This document shows, piece after piece, positions 24,399 to 37,268 of a stretch of DNA of 64,000 nt. Under the pieces are notes generated by a model. It saw only the letters and a program-made list of their open reading frames with translations, had not been told where the DNA came from and did no database searches. The stretch is from Tigriopus japonicus. Its lineage: Eukaryota; Arthropoda; Copepoda; Harpacticoida; Harpacticidae. The first letter of the stretch is position 1; each line of letters starts with the position of its first letter. The stretch is from NCBI GenBank assembly GCA_010645155.1, contig CM021317.1:8521740-8585739 (forward strand). The letters run 5' to 3'. The position numbers and the translations under genes were made by a program.

Positions 24399-24475
24399 GA
24401 ATTCAGAAGTAATAAATTCTTCATTGTGGATAAATGAACGGGAACTGTAATTGGCTCTTTTTTTCAAGATTTCAC
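24399..24475. repeat. Dispersed repeat, partner of 43674..43740
   Basis: GAATTCAGAAGTAAT and GAACGGGAACTGTAAT, with a similar spacer and a T-run, occur also at 43674..43740 in the same direction, about three quarters alike. Confidence 0.5.
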
Positions 24476-24989
24476 ACAAATATAGTAAAAAAAAAAAATA
24501 GTTTCAGTGTTCATTTGTTCCTTACCTTTGGTCGAAAAAAAATCAACCTTTTGCCCAATTTTTCACGAAAGCCTGAATTTTTATTCGCCACGGTCACAAT
24601 GTAGGTTGCGTGAAAACCTTGAAGACTAACATAGTTGAAGTCAAAGAAACCTCTTACCTTTTTTCTTTATCTTATAAAAGATTTCTTTGGTTAGAAAACA
24701 CTGCTAAGGTTCGTATTTATTTGGGTTATTTTGGTTTGATTTGGCAACGATTTCCACTTGAGCTACATTAACACCCGTATTTGGTGTCAATCAAAATTAT
24801 GAATAAATGCAGAAAATTCGGAAAAAGTGAAATAAAATGCATTTTCATGAAATGTGCAGCCCTCGTAATGATAGTTAAGCAATTAACACTAATTTGGTGA
24901 AGGAAAAGTAAGTGTTGAAAACTAGGATCCGCAACTATCCATTTCCCTGATTCCAGAACAAAGAATCTCTTTTCGAGAAAAAACAAGTA

Positions 24990-25470
24990 TTTAATGTGAT
25001 TAATCAGAATGGGAGAAGCAAAGCCCTGTTCAAGTTGCAAAATGAAGTGCAACTTGCACCAAAAATTGCATTTTTTCGGCACCTTTTTGTCTCTATCACT
25101 TGGATCCTGCGCAATATGGTCTAATTGTTTATTTTACACGCACTTTATGGGGCCTTTTCAAAGAATTAATAGCTTTTTCCGAAGAATTTGTATGAACAAA
25201 ACTGGGTTCTTAAGGTAGCCAAAGGATAAAAAACTTTAGATGACAAACTCTCGCCCTGAATTGAGACACATTTTTGGCCAAATTAAACATTTTATGCCAA
25301 AAGCTGACATCTTTAAGCCAAAAAGTAGCAACTTGTTAGCCACTTGTCGACTGGAGTGGAACTTTTGCCAAAAATACTGTACTTTTAGGCCAAAAAACAG
25401 CAACTTTATCCGAGCCATCAGCTTATTCGCTTTACTGCCTTTCCTTGGATTTTGCCGAGTTCGGCTCATT
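24990..25470. repeat. Dispersed repeat family Z, copy 2
   Basis: This is the direct-orientation partner of 14200..14705, matching in blocks with moderate divergence. The 107-codon frame here (25240..25563) is not shared with copy 1, so it is not likely to be coding. Confidence 0.55.
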
Positions 25471-26382
25471 TGCGGGCTGACACACAGAAATCAAAGTCAG
25501 GGTTCAAAGAAAACTTGCGATCCTTCGAGGCTCTCAATTTTAGAAAGGCAAGCATATTCCTGAACTATTATTTAAGACGAAATTGTAGCTGCTTTGCCCA
25601 ACCCAGGATTTAAGGTCAATTGGTTGAGATGGGAATACCGGATGATTCGGAAGAAACGGAACAGGAAATAATGTCCGTAACTCGGTAATGTTTGATCTCC
25701 AAAAAATGGACGAAGCTCAAAAAGATACACCAGATAACAATTCTTAAGATACACCTGGTTTAATTCTTTACGTCGCCTTATTTTTTATTTTAGCTTAATT
25801 TTGGAAGGGAGGAAAAAGTCGGAGTCACCAACGCTCTTTTTTCAGAAATGTCCCTTCAGGGGAAAAATCGTCTTTGATTAGATATTTAACCAGGGTGAAA
25901 TTACCTTTTCTGACTCTTCCAGCCATGTGTTTGGCCAATCATATACCATGAAAGTGAGGTTCATGTATGGTTTCAATCACGAGTTATTGACGATATAATT
26001 AGGTGTTCCGTTTCTTTTGAAATACCCGGTCCAGAAGAGCATGGGTCTGGTGGGGGAGGTTTGAAGCGAAAGCGCCATTGCGTTTGAAAGTTTGAAAGAT
26101 AAATCCTAAACTCATTTTTGGTTTTGGCATGGTTTGTAAGATAAATTTGTCATTGAACGCACTTTGCAACTTTTTCGGGCAATAGGGTTTCAGTACAAAA
26201 TATTTGCGTGATCCATAAGGAAATAAGACAATCTGAGTGGATGGAAATTTATATTTAGTAAGTGGGCGGCACAAGTACAATAATAACTGACAGTTTTTAA
26301 GTTAATGTGTGTTCAATGAAAAGAACTCTTTGGCGAACACATTTAAGTATTAGTAATATTGAAATAATGACATGAAATATTA

Positions 26383-29300
26383 TCAAGATCTTGCATTGCT
26401 TTTAATCACATCTTTCGCTTGCAATTGCAACTTGGCGGCGATTTCTTCGCAAAAACCCTTGTCCTCATAGTCTTGATGAATCATGGAAGCACTTTTTCTG
26501 ATCGTTGAGGGCCTCTTTTGCAATCTTTGATCGGTACTCATGCACAATTCGAAGCAAGAACAAAACAAATCCTTGGACTCGACGATCTTCTCACGAGAAT
26601 CAAGTCTCAAAGGAAGCATGGCAAATGGATTTAGCAAAACAGAGCCGGGAATTGGAATATAATGCGGATCTCGGAGTGACATTTCCTTGCCAATTGCCAT
26701 ATACGTATCGTGACTGAGTTGACGTCGAGGATGAATGCGAGCTTTTTCACGGGGTGGAACTTTGGTTGGAGCAGAATGTCGTTTCTCAGGAGATAATACT
26801 GTCGAGGGTGATGAGAGGACTTGGGTCGATGTGGATGGCTTCCGTTGCTCTTTGGGAGAATCCAAAGGACTCTTTGTGATTTCGCGAAGAGTCGATATAA
26901 TTTGGTGGAACGAAGGACGACTAGTTGGTTCAATCTAAAACATGAGAAATGAAATTTTTCCTTTGGAATTATGATTTCGTGAGATTTTTTGGGTTAACAT
27001 GTATGTTAAGAAGAAATCCCTTTGGTTTAAGGTGCATCTTGAGGATTATGCTTATATTTGATTCTATGATACTGTTAATGATTTTGATTTTACATTAATA
27101 TTTTGCAAGAACTACCGTTCTGAAAACGTTAACATGAAATTAAGAAAAAAATGTTAGTAACCCACGAAAAAGGAACGTGTTTTTTTCGGAAAATGTTTCC
27201 TTTTGAAAATATTTTTTCCTTCCAATTTAAAAGAGCTCTTTAATAAATGGAAGAATGTGTACCTGAACGCATTGGAAAGCCAATTTGAGGAATTCAGGTG
27301 GACAGTCTGTTGGGGTTTTATCACAGAAGGCGATATAGTCCACACCAAAATTTTCAGTTCTTGGAAGGATGTCCGGATCAGCATCGATCCGGGCAATCAT
27401 TTCGCACAGTATAATGCCAAAAGAAAATATATCACTCTGAAATCAATTAAAAAGGAACGTCAGTTATCCATATAAGTGGTAAGGAAAATACTCTTTTGTT
27501 TACCTTTTCATCGTAGTATTTTCCTTTGATGCATTCGGGTGACATCCAATAAGGAGAACCGACTTGACCTAAACCTTCCAATTCGCTTTGCGGTATTTTT
27601 GCGGCCAGACCAAAATCTGCCACCACACCAACCGGTTTATCCAGGGTTTTATCACAGGGTAGTCGTATTAAGATATTCTGAAAGAACAATTGAGTTAATG
27701 ATGGATAACCATGAATGTATTGGAATTGATTTAAAGATCTACCTTCGATGTGAGATCTCTATGAAAGTAGCCTTGTTTATGGAGATACGCCATGCCACAA
27801 GCAATATCAAGTGCCAAGGACATCCGAATGTCCCATGGGAACTCTTTCTGACAATCCTGGATCCACTTATCTAACGATCCGCCGTCTAAGTACTGAAAAG
27901 CAATACCGAATTAAGTGCTGAATGGACAGGAAAAGACACTGAATGTGATCGAGTAATATTACCTCGGTAATGGCGTGCAATTGTCCCTCGTGAACGCAAG
28001 CTGCCTCATACCTGAAAAGTCATTGACGAATGTTCTCATGCACATTATCTGGTACCACTTTTTTAAAGAATGTTTTGTGACAAAAAGACAATAATTCCAT
28101 AGACAAGACAACAAAGTTGCAATTAGAGGTGGCTGACATTCACCTACACATGTTGCAATGAAACCGCCATTTTGGCTCTACTGCACAATCTCCATTTAAA
28201 ACCATGATGTTGATAATCTCGGTTACAAAAGGGGTGGCAACTTGTTACTTTCGCACTTTCAGGCCATTTGACCAAAATCTATTTCACGAGCAATCTTTAT
28301 CAAGAAATACAGTTAACTCGACACAAAAATACTTTTGCCACTGACCGAATTATACGCTCACTACATAACGTCTCTTGTATCTTATGATATAGGATATTAG
28401 GAATGTTGTTGTTGCCGACGACAAAATTCTTGACATTTGCACTTTGTTTTAGTTTGTCATTTCTGGTATCTTCAATCACATATTCGGAGATCAATTTGGA
28501 GATCCTTTGTGCTCTCACAAATCAGAATAACAATATTGGGGCGTTGATATTATCATTACATTTTTTTTAATGTAAAGAGAATCTTTGTGCTTTAGTGTTG
28601 AAAAATCGTGCCGCACCAAATTTCTTCAGTCGTTTTAATGGATTTGTTTTGTTTCAATTTCAAAACTTACGAAAATGTCGCTTAGTCCTCTTTGATTTGT
28701 AGTAAATTGGTTAACATGAATTATTAACAACGACATGGAGCAAGGAGAAAAATAGTGTTTGTGCAATGATATTGGTAAAATGCTCCGTCTTCAAAAATTG
28801 GCGTTTTCTGTCTTGCTAGTTTCCACGTTTTTCAACTGTAACGTAGTGTACTTCAATGTCCCGAAACAAACATCACGCACTTACTTAAGGATATTTTTGT
28901 GATGGAGTTTATTCATGAGCTGAACCTCTTTGAGCATACTCCAGCGATTGGAACGATTCTTATTCTTTTTTAAAACCAACACTCGTCCACTTCCTTTGTG
29001 AGTGACCTGAAACGGGACAATGAATTTTATTAGTGCTAATAAATTTATTGGACACATTGAGCTTTTGCTTATTGCTTTAAATCAATTGGATCAGAATCAA
29101 TGAAAAATATAGGATTTCAAGATCCACCTGTTTTTGTGATGAAAGTGTAAACTTAAAAATTTTGAGCTTGGAAGAAAAAATGGAATCTGACTCGAATACC
29201 AGACAAAAAATAAAAGCTAATCCTTTGAACAACATTGACTACACGTTTAGGCAAATTATGCGATCAATGAAAGTTAGACATTTAAGTGTGTGCTCAATCT

Positions 29301-32300
29301 ATCAATGATGGTTCAATCTGGCAAAATAAAAATTCACACGGTGGTGCCTTAAATATATCCATGATTCCCCATTTTTTCAAATGATTTGAATTCTTCAAAT
29401 GGAATGAAAAGAATTTTAAAACTAGCAATAGGAAAAAAAACTTCTTTCAATATATTCACTAGTGATAGGAAAAGGCTCCTAACCGAAACCGAAAACTTCT
29501 GTCGAATGACGAAAGAGGGTTTAACCGAAACCGAAATCTGCTGACTACAAATTATGTTATTAAGTAAGTCACCTTAAAATTGTTATTAAAGACGATTCTA
29601 TTTAAATGAGAGAGCGCAAATTCAAAAATAATTCCCATTCCAAAATTTGGACTAAAAGGTTCAACTTTCTCCACTTCTAGCGCATGTCCACTTTTAGTTT
29701 CGTTATCCATAACCGAAACCGAAAACCAAATTTCGTCCGGTTGCGCTTTCGGCCAATCACTAATTTTCGGAGTGCACTCAACGAACACAGAAGGTGTTCA
29801 AACTACATTTCCCAATTACGGTTCAATTTACGCGTTGTTGTACTACCAATTTGACCCAATTATCAATCTCTTCACAATCATACGAAAAAAGGGCTGGTTC
29901 GTTTAGAAACGCAAAAAATGACGCCAGAAACTTTCAGCGAAACGTCATCTTTCACCAGCTCTAAGGAAAGAAACGTCTCCTCCTTTCAACGCTCAACGCT
30001 GGTCAGCCCATAAGTCAGGTTCTTTTTAGCCATTGGCACGTGATGTGGTTCTTCTCAGAGATATGAGGGCGGAGGTCGATAAATCAGATGTGCTATATTT
30101 ACGGGTGTGCCAAATAATCAGCGAGTAGTGTCATTGGGGTCTTTACGCGAATGAGACGTGAGGAATGGAGTTCGCCGATTTACCCGAGGAAATTCATCAC
30201 CATATTTTCCAATTCTTGGGCGACAAAGATTTTGAGAATTTGCAGACGTTGAACAACCCTCAAATCAACGAATCCATACAAAATTTATGGATTAAAGCCA
30301 GAGTGAGTGGAATTGATTGGTCAGCGAATAAATTCGCCCTAACACTTCATACTATGACTAAAAATCCTCAACGTAAACGATTCTACCTTGGTTCCCAATC
30401 TGATTCCAACACCGATGTGGATTATGTTCCAACATCAAGAATAGAGAAGAAAGCACTCAAGGTAAGCGATTAATTTTACCAAGAAAGTTTCAAAGGGACC
30501 ATTCAGCTTGGTTCTTTTTCAGATTGTGATGCAACACAATTACGCACTCGAGTCGGGTTTAAACATGGACCCTTATCTAACACCACTCGCCGTTGCGATC
30601 CAATTTGCTCCCGGTAATGACAATCCTCGCGATCCCATAACATTGACCCGAACCAAAGGCGATCCCAATGAGATGTTGCTTACTCGAACCCATGAGCATT
30701 ATATGCTTATTCAAACTCCAAACAAGCTGTATTTTTTGGACTTAAAGGCTCGAGAGCTCCTATGGCATCGAGGGTACACTTACCACGATTATGATGACCA
30801 GACTTTGGATTTTGTCATCAACGACCACGGCATTTTTCTCACCATGAAGAAAAATGGTTATCATGGGAAATTCCTCATCATGGCAGAATTTGGTTTTAGT
30901 AATGGTAACATCTCTGGAGTTCAAACGACACAGAGCTTGAACTTCATTTTTGATTCGACCAACAGCGGGATCACTTTGAATACGCGTAAAGGAAGTGTGT
31001 CACAGCGGTTCTACGACTGTTTCCAATTGGAAGATGTGCTGAGTATTTGGTTGGACCATGATCGACTGTTTGTGTTGGTGAAAGAGGACAAAGTGTATCG
31101 AGTGCTCTCTGAATCTCTGTCGGAAGAAAAGCAACAGAAGATGCGATGTGATCTAATTGTTGTCACGGATTTCTTGTGAAGACAATCCTCTTGAAATGTG
31201 AGTGAGATTCGCGTAGTTAGTCATAGTTGTGAATGTGTTCGTGCAAATCAAAACCAAAAAAATATCGATGTTTCTGCTAGTTTCTGTTCTTACGTCCCCT
31301 CGAGTCGTAATGTGAATGAACTTTTCTGTGTTGTGCCAAATTCATGATTCCAAGAATTTTCGTTTGAAAGCCAACTTGAGAAAACCGTCAGATTTAGATC
31401 ACTTTCGTTTTTTCGAACTGATGGAGAAACGGAATTTTTGCCATTGGCCGTCATTCACCAAGAGCAGGGCGGCTTTTTTCGTCTGATTTCTTGTATTTTG
31501 TCCCCTGGGATGTGACAACATCCCTCTACAAACAGGAAGTTTCAAAAGACGAGAAGCAATCGTTTTCATTTGGCATACCTTTTGGTCGAACATTCTATTA
31601 ATCTGAACTAAGGTTTGGAGTCACCGAGTTTTAAAGCCACTTAAAGTATATTTCTTGTCATTTCCAATTTTAGCGATAAGTGTTAAGTTCAAAGGCCTGA
31701 TTGTTAAAAAGAGGGTGTACTTTACTATTGCATGTGAGTAATAACAGAAGCAAGAGGTCGTCTACAGTCACAATTTTGTTCACAATTTTAAAGAAGAAAT
31801 GACAACACTAGCTAATTATGCGTTTCATTCATGACTGCGTTGGTTCGTTACACAAGGAAGCTAATTTGAGAAGAACATTAATGTTTCGTGTCACTCAACA
31901 TTTTTCCAATTATAAAAATCCTTGACCCAATTAAGTCTCCATTACCAAAACCAGATAAAAATTCATGCAAATATTTCATTCGGTCAGTCGAAAATACGTT
32001 ATGCATAACGGTCATCTATAAATAGTTTCCTTTATCCTTTAAGAGATTACAAATAATGAAACTGCTTCCGGGAAAACCAAGTTTGTTAAAGCGATTTGTA
32101 GAGCTTGTGACGAAGGTAGAAAACAAATTTATCGCGAATAATTTAAACAAATTTATCCATCGTAATAAACAGTGTAAGACAGTAAAGCATCGTTTCCTTC
32201 GACCATTTTGCTTTCATAGGCTTTTTTTGCTCGTTTTGATAGGGGACGTCTCAACGAGTGGACGGGTAAGAGAGAGTCCAAAGGCAAAAATTAGGATTTA

Positions 32301-35300
32301 TGATGACATAAATTTTTGTCAAATGGATGCCATGCTTAACATGAGTATTCTGACGAGTGAAGCTCCATCTGACGAAGATTGTGATTCTGGCGAGTAAAGC
32401 TCCATTTTGTCGTTCTGGAAATTAACTTGTGTAAAATGTAACCGGCGTGATTATGCGAATTTATGAAGATGGTCTCCTGAATTAATTGATTTCTCTCACG
32501 AAAATCGAAACACTAATTTTCAGAAGTTTTTTCTTGTGTTTTAATCTATAAATAGACAAGGTAGAAGAATAAGGGAATAAAGGTTTCAATGTCGTTCATT
32601 GCTAAATTCTATGTCAATGAAATTCTATTGGCAACCGATTGAAATAGAAATGGAGTCAATGAATTTCAATGTTTTATTATTCAAATCGATTTTTTTATGT
32701 TCAACAAGGAAGAATAGGAAACTAAGCATCTGTAACAAATACTCTCTCGGCCAATTGCTTGCTTCATCATGTTCTTATTTCGTCAAACTGCTCAAATGAG
32801 GTTTGATTTTGGTGGAGCTACAAAAGAATCCACTGAAAAATACCGATCAATCATGGAGGAAGTTCAGAAATAAAGTGAACAAGATATTTTGATTCTTTTC
32901 CTCTAAACTATCTCAAAGTGAACAAACAACTTTACCAGATGCTTCATACAAACAATGGCAAGCACAAAAAGAGCCATGTCAAGGCATGTAATTCAGGCAA
33001 TCACACCTGTGTCTTGTTTTTAAAATTCAATTGAATCAGAAAAAGCTCCAGCCCAAAACTCCAACCTACTGATGGCCATTGTTCAATTCAAGTGAGGATC
33101 AAGAGCCTTCACTCCTACTGAAGTGTTGAAGATTTGACATGAAATAATGTCGAGTAATGCTCGAAATATGTCTATTCCAAAACAATGAGGAGTCTGACCA
33201 TGTTTCCCTGTTGTTTTTTACGCGTCCAGTATGCAATTAGGCAAATTTTTCATAATGAATAGAGCAGGGGTCGGCAATCAGTGGGCCTGGGCCCAAATAA
33301 AGTCCATGAGCCTTTTTTAGTACCGTACTTGTGGCCCCAAAGCTCTTTGATAGTTGATTTGTGGGCCCCTGAACCTGCCAACATCTGTTTAGTGGGTCCC
33401 TGACAACATGTAAACAAATTTGTGGGCCTTGACCCAAAAGCGGTTGCCGACTCCTGGAATAGAGGATTCAAGACACGGAACACTGCAAATCAGGGAGCGT
33501 GAAATACTTGAATGCTCTTTGTACTAAAACAAAATCCACAATACTTAAGTCACGACGATGAGCTTGATCAATAGTTGGTTCGCCTTTAAATGAGAACGCA
33601 TATGAATGAATGAGAGTCAATTTGGATGATGTGCACCAAAGAGCACGTTGACTCTACTTTTGTCGTGTTCGACTTGATAAGAAGGTGCATTCAAGTGAGG
33701 TGAATCATGGTTTTGATGAATGAAGCCTGCTCTGAAGAGACCCTGAATGAAAAACATGTCACCCTTGTCACATTTGTCCGGTGTCAGAGCCCGAAATATT
33801 TCAGCTGCCAAGATAGATTGACCATTCATCATTGAGGCAACTACTACTTGAGCCATCTACTATTTGACAAACATAGCAAAAGGGCTTTACAAATAATACA
33901 ACGTTGTTCAATTCGTTATCTGTTAACACCATGTTTGAGAAGAGGATAACTCTCTTATTTCTCAAGAATTTGAATATGAGTACGAAACTGTTTCACATCG
34001 GCAAATTTTGGACATTGACATGGAATTATTCAGATAACAAAATATAGTTAATAAATATTATTTTACTTTCAACTTTTTGGTGAAGTTTTTAAATTTCATT
34101 CTTAACATGAATCTTAAATTATGCAGGTATTTAAAGAAGATACGTATAACGGACCATGATTATACTGTTGTAAAAATAACCCGGACAACAAGGCACTGCT
34201 ATCTATTTGACGATTCATTCAATGAGATAAAAAATTCTCGCCGTAAAAAGATATTTACTTTTAATATAATTTTGTCAACATAATCCCATATATTCAATTC
34301 TATTATTCTTTAAATTACCATCAACTATTTCGATTCTTATTACTACTATTTCGTAACCATCTATATGTGTACGTATAAGAGGAAAATATCATTAGTTTTC
34401 AACTGGAAACGAGGTTTTTTATATTTTCAATGCTAAGTTAAAGTATGAACCATTTGGTGACCAGCTTTGCAAATTTGCGTCCAACCACGTCAATGTTGGC
34501 AAACCGGTCGATTCAAATGTGTCAGTTGGATGGTTCCAGAAAGATCTGGTACAAAACCTATCCGTGATAACTTTTTTGAGTCTTTCTATCCCTGTCACAA
34601 AACATGGATAAAGCTTGAATTTCTAGACTCGTGGAATGTTACCTCAAATCAAGGCCGAGTCTCCTCCACTTTAGATTGAGTTTCAGTCCGACCCTAAATA
34701 CAGGATCCCATCCGAGAAACTGGATTCCTCTGAAGGATCACTGATAAATATTTATTATCGGAGGGGAAGAGATCTACCTAAAAAATATCCACTAAAATTC
34801 TACTCAGGTGATCCTTTAATTAATGAGTAGCACCTAGACTTAATGTCAAATTCCTTTGCAGGATCACTTTGATTTTAATGTGTCTTCCCATTATGGAATG
34901 GACTTTAAGGTATAAATCATCTCGAGTTTATTTTACCTCATTCTAAGTCGTAAAATTGACCAAGCCTTATTTGAAACAGCTTTGTCTGAAAAAACTTTGT
35001 ATTAGACAATACACGTTCAGATATTTTGCTAAAACCTGAAAAATGTCCAAAGAGTAGATTTAAGGAAAAGATGAAACGACTGATATCCTTAATGGATGTT
35101 TGATTTTTTGCCAAATTCATTCGAACCTCTGATCACAATAGGGTTAATGGATGAAAGCCAGAACAACTAAGTTCCTACATTCATCTCTGTGTATTAGTAA
35201 ATGAGCCTCGCCCACATTTGTCACTTACCCTGAAGACTTCACAAAAGAATCCCTCGCCGATTTTGTCTCGATGGAAATCCTCGAGATTGTACAAAGAAGA

Positions 35301-35765
35301 CACCGCACTTTTCAGAGCTTGACAAGAAGACACTTCTCTCGTCGGAGTTTTGTTCTTGCCATTCCGCTCATCAAGTCTTCGTTGTACATAATTGTTGAAC
35401 ACTTTCATCGGCTCTTCATCGTTCACTGGGTGTTTGCAATTTAGAACCCGCCCTTCCTCCACCACACCCAATCGTGAAACGAGCAAATCGAAAGACGTTC
35501 GTCGATTAAACGATTCCGCTCGTCGGACTTCATTATTTGCATTATGTCTCCTTTGTTGACGTTTTCGAGCCGATTCCGGTCTCATGAATGATTTCGTCCT
35601 CCGGATCCAATTTGGAGGTGGTTTATGCTCAAAAAAGCCATTATCAGATTGAGGAATAATCACATCAGATAAAGGCACTTTTGAACGGAGAGAGGAGACG
35701 CAGAATGAAGAGGACTTCTTGGAGCGCACTAAAGGCTCTTGGGGCCTCCAAATCACTTCTTGCAT
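26383..35765 (-). CDS. TESK: TESK / center divider family dual-specificity kinase
   Basis: Seven exons read as 585 residues: 35765..35229, 29006..28885, 28011..27963, 27892..27743, 27677..27504, 27436..27263 and 26934..26383; all junctions are GT-AG and keep frame. Residues 1-145 are a basic, Ser-rich tail. [12 protein letters not shown] before the domain, then [16 protein letters not shown] (Gly loop), Lys192 in VLVLK, Glu206, HRDLTSKN (Asp282), DFG 307-309 and GSPYWMSPE follow. HRDLTSKN separates TESK from LIM kinase, which has no LIM or PDZ domain match here either. TESK kinases phosphorylate cofilin on Ser3 and so stabilise actin filaments; in flies the gene is cdi. The C-terminal 160 residues are Ser/Pro-rich. 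The start at 35765 lies just inside an exon with acceptor at 35793; further 5' exons, probably untranslated, are not identified. Confidence 0.92.
29484..29760. repeat. ACCGAAACCGAAA-containing repeat in TESK intron 1
   Basis: AACCGAAACCGAAA occurs three times, and CGAAAGAGGGTTTAACCGAA and CTGCTGACTACAAA are found again, in both orientations, in MTR intron 10. It is non-coding. Confidence 0.55.
30165..31179 (+). CDS. F-box protein nested in TESK intron 1
   Basis: Two exons, 30165..30461 and 30523..31179, are joined by a 61-nt intron (GTAAGC, TTTTTCAG) in phase 0, giving 317 residues. The N-terminus ([21 protein letters not shown], residues 6-26) is an F-box, the motif that binds Skp1 in SCF ubiquitin ligases. 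The remaining 280 residues include [23 protein letters not shown] and have alternating strand-like hydrophobic stretches; they might form a propeller-like substrate-binding domain, but I do not recognise it. The gene lies wholly within the first intron of the TESK gene, on the opposite strand. The start has an A-rich context (GAGGAATGG), and an upstream ATG seven codons earlier is out of frame. Confidence 0.8.
31180..35228. other. Rest of TESK intron 1
   Basis: Besides the hAT MITE at 33265, it holds a 113-codon frame at 32056..32397 (plus; acidic end [10 protein letters not shown]) and a 79-codon frame at 33617..33856 (minus). Neither has a recognisable domain or clear splice context. Confidence 0.45.
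33265..33456. mobile_element. 192-bp hAT MITE
   Basis: It starts CAGGGGTCGGCAA and ends TTGCCGACTCCTG, the classical hAT terminal repeat with two mismatched positions. GAATAGAG stands on both sides (33257..33264, 33457..33464), an exact 8-bp target duplication. The interior is GC-richer and repeats GTGGGCC. It lies in TESK intron 1. Confidence 0.93.
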
Positions 35766-36251
35766 GATGGTGTTCCTTGAATATGATGTTTCCTGTAATA
35801 ACAAAGTATAGCTTGTACTTGGACAGCTTACAAAAGGGAAGTGTTCGAGTTGGAGTACTTTTGTTGTCAATGAATGTGATGGTGACGTAATGCATCGACA
35901 TGACCCGCTGAATGGAGGATTCAGGAATGTTCTCTAAGTGCTTTCTGTTTGGCTCACATTCGGTGAAAAAGTCATAAACCTCTGATTCGGATGTTTCGTT
36001 CAGAGCCAAGTAAAAACATTCAAGTTTTTATCAGTTTTTGTACTCCCTACGTTTAAGCGATATATCGAGTGATGAACTTGGCCAGAAGTCAAGAATGTGG
36101 ATGCATTGCCAGTCCCTCCGGATGACATAAGGATTTCTTGGCGTACAAAAAAAAAGGATCGATAGGAACAGACTCATTTTGTTTTCGCGTGATTTGTACT
36201 CACTTTGGTCACAGTTTAAGATGTCTTTATCCGTGGGTCTCAATAATGGAG

Positions 36252-36865
36252 TCACATGGGAAGAATCAGACATAAAAATGTGGACACGTACTTGTGTGAA
36301 GGAAGACCTTGAGATTGGAGCCAAAGTAAGGCTTCAATGTGTGTATTGTAATAGAGGGGAGAGCAACGTAACTTGTTTGTCCTCTTATCTTTCGAGCTAT
36401 CTTGCAATACTTTGATGGAAACGTCCCTTTCGTCTCGTTCAAAAATACAAACCAACGACATACCGGTACCTCTCAAAAAATGGGACGTTGTCCACTTCAA
36501 CCAGAATGAAGAAACCTAGCGTGATTGAGATTTTGCACATTGCAATGAGGACAGTGCGAAATCCACTCAGCTAGAACCCACATCATGCTTCAATAAATAA
36601 CCAAGTGTATTATTCCACTTTAATCTCCACTACAATCTAAATTATGCTTTGTCTAACAAGCGATCCCGACAAATACTTTTAAATGACACTTGAATGACAG
36701 TCTCCACATCACATCCCGGATATCCTTCACCACCACTTGAACTTGCAATTACAGAAGCCTAAATCACACAGGAACTTACATTTGACCCTTGCGGCACACC
36801 CTCACAATTGATGAGGTGTATTTTATTTGGTATCAACTTCACTGAGATCTGGTTCTTGTCACTGG
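36252..36865 (-). CDS. Unassigned candidate exons between TESK and the gustatory receptor
   Basis: On the minus strand, 36865..36780 is flanked by CTCTTTAG and GTAAGT and is open in one frame only (SDKNQISVKLIPNKIHLINC...). It ends in phase 0. The next good acceptor (CACGCTAG, exon from 36515) continues in phase 0 for 70 or more codons (VSSFWLKWTTSHFLRGTG, then LVCIFERDERDVSIKVLQ), with a possible GTACGT donor near 36295. Further splice-compatible pieces ([30 protein letters not shown]) run down to about 35830. I do not recognise the protein. It might be the 5' end of the TESK transcript, a separate small secreted or receptor protein, or chance. The plus strand also has an exon-like open stretch at 36194..36328, which weakens the case. 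Confidence 0.25.
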
Positions 36866-37036
36866 CTAAAGAGCAGAAAGAAATATCACTTTAGTCTCCA
36901 ATTTCCAACCTGTCGCTCAGAATCAACATTTGAAAATGATGTAGGGGATTTTTGAAGTACGCGTTAGCAGACGCGCACCCCTATGAATGCAGCATGTGCG
37001 TGACTCATATATACAGTATGTGTGTGTGAGTGCCTG

Positions 37037-37252
37037 CTAGACACATTCTGGTACCTTTTTGTTCGCATGCTTCTGATTGACTCTGGCTGACTTGGCTTCA
37101 TTTGGCTGTTCTCTTGTACTGGCTACTGAGAGAGATTTGGGATGAAGTTGCTTCACTTTTTGCTTTATCTTAGGTCCTTCCCGTGTTGGCGTCAAAGAAA
37201 TTGCGGGCTCTCCTTGTTGGACATTAAACACACACTGTATTTCAAATCCCAT
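37037..37252 (-). CDS. Short open frame, possible first exon
   Basis: A 71-codon open frame starts MGFEIQCVFNVQQGEP and contains many Lys, Gln and Ser residues. AAAAAG followed by GTACCA at about 37053 could be a donor, but its phase does not fit the next candidate exon at 36865. It lies 17 bases downstream of the receptor stop codon on the same strand, so it may be only 3' untranslated sequence. I do not recognise it. Confidence 0.15.
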   Translation of the reverse strand: MGFEIQCVFNVQQGEPAISLTPTREGPKIKQKVKQLHPKSLSVASTREQPNEAKSARVNQKHANKKVPECV

Positions 37253-37268
37253 TTAAGTTTAACAAACA

